Shown in pieces: positions 63,922 through 64,000 of a stretch of 64,000 nucleotides of DNA. The notes beneath the pieces are model-generated. The model saw only the letters and a program-made list of their open reading frames with translations. It ran no database searches and had not been told where the DNA came from. The number at the start of each line of letters is the position of its first letter. Positions within the stretch are counted from its first letter, which is position 1. The stretch lies in NCBI RefSeq assembly GCF_907177275.1, contig NZ_CAJSLV010000049.1:31326-95325 (forward strand), read 5' to 3'. The stretch comes from Actinacidiphila cocklensis (GTDB lineage Bacteria; Actinomycetota; Actinomycetes; Streptomycetales; Streptomycetaceae). Both the position numbers and the translations under genes were made by a program.

Positions 63922-63957
63922 AGGGCCGGGCACCCCCGCGAAGGGGTGCCCGGCCCT
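63922..63957 (+). terminator. Terminator after the MATE gene
   Basis: AGGGCCGGGCACCCC (63922-63936) pairs with GGGGTGCCCGGCCCT (63943-63957), a 15-pair stem with a six-base loop, starting 18 bases after the stop codon. Confidence 0.92.
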
Positions 63958-63958
63958 G

Positions 63959-63974
63959 TGTTCCACGTGGAACA
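63959..63974. promoter_or_regulatory. parS-like palindrome
   Basis: tgttccacgtggaaca is a perfect 16-base palindrome that differs from the parS consensus only by a symmetrical T-to-C/A-to-G change. Such variants are used in Streptomyces. It directly follows the MATE terminator, near the window's right end. Confidence 0.8.
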
Positions 63975-64000
63975 TGCCGAGCAAAAGGGGCCTTACGCCG

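Overview
The window is high-GC actinobacterial chromosome. Codon use, GTG starts, GTGA/ATGA-coupled operons and gene order all suggest Streptomycetaceae (Streptomyces or a close relative). From memory, the order pheA, serS, HAD, ABC genes, cydABCD, hisC, LacI, metallophosphoesterase, thiC, dnaB, MATE matches the origin-proximal core of S. coelicolor (about SCO3962 down to SCO3910). That would put oriC beyond the right edge. Two DnaA-box clusters and several parS-like sites inside the window agree with this.

Layout. 1-443: an 89-bp tandem repeat array cut by the left edge. 0.4-12.6 kb: conserved core with pheA, a DnaA-box cluster, serS, a HAD phosphatase, a rhomboid-like protein, a four-gene ABC-2 export operon, an EphD-like hydrolase/reductase fusion, a COG3687-type putative hydrolase and a MerR regulator. 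12.7-25.6 kb: an accessory island. It holds a frameshifted unknown gene, a small CcbP-like protein, a vapC relic, a large membrane protein, relics of jetC and of the neighbouring luciferase-like gene, an intact vapBC module between about 130-bp direct repeats, and a complete four-gene Wadjet-type anti-plasmid operon (jetABCD, DUF2397/DUF2398/SMC/DUF2399 type).

25.8-44.9 kb: core again, with LLM oxidoreductase, NmrA-like, VOC and HAD proteins. Then comes the cydA-cydB-cydDC operon with a Rex-type operator and two parS-like sites between cydB and cydDC, followed by hisC, a LacI regulator, a metallophosphoesterase, two envelope proteins, and thiC with a TPP riboswitch.

45-64 kb: YibE/F membrane protein, DUF5326, cupin, a holin-fold membrane protein coupled to a cystathionine gamma-lyase, NUDIX, a MarR-MFS pair with a very long palindrome, a serine hydrolase, a methyltransferase, a secreted GH3 glycosidase with its own promoter and CebR-like operator, DinB, a divergent TetR/quinone-reductase pair with two operators, a 5'-truncated flavin monooxygenase, dnaB, a second DnaA-box cluster and a MATE transporter.

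No tRNA, rRNA, CRISPR array or transposase gene was seen. Several genes (pheA, serS, vapB, the marR-like gene, the MATE gene) have a TANNNT hexamer six bases before the start codon and no Shine-Dalgarno sequence, which suggests leaderless transcripts. Family assignments come from recognising motifs in the translated sequence; no database search was run.
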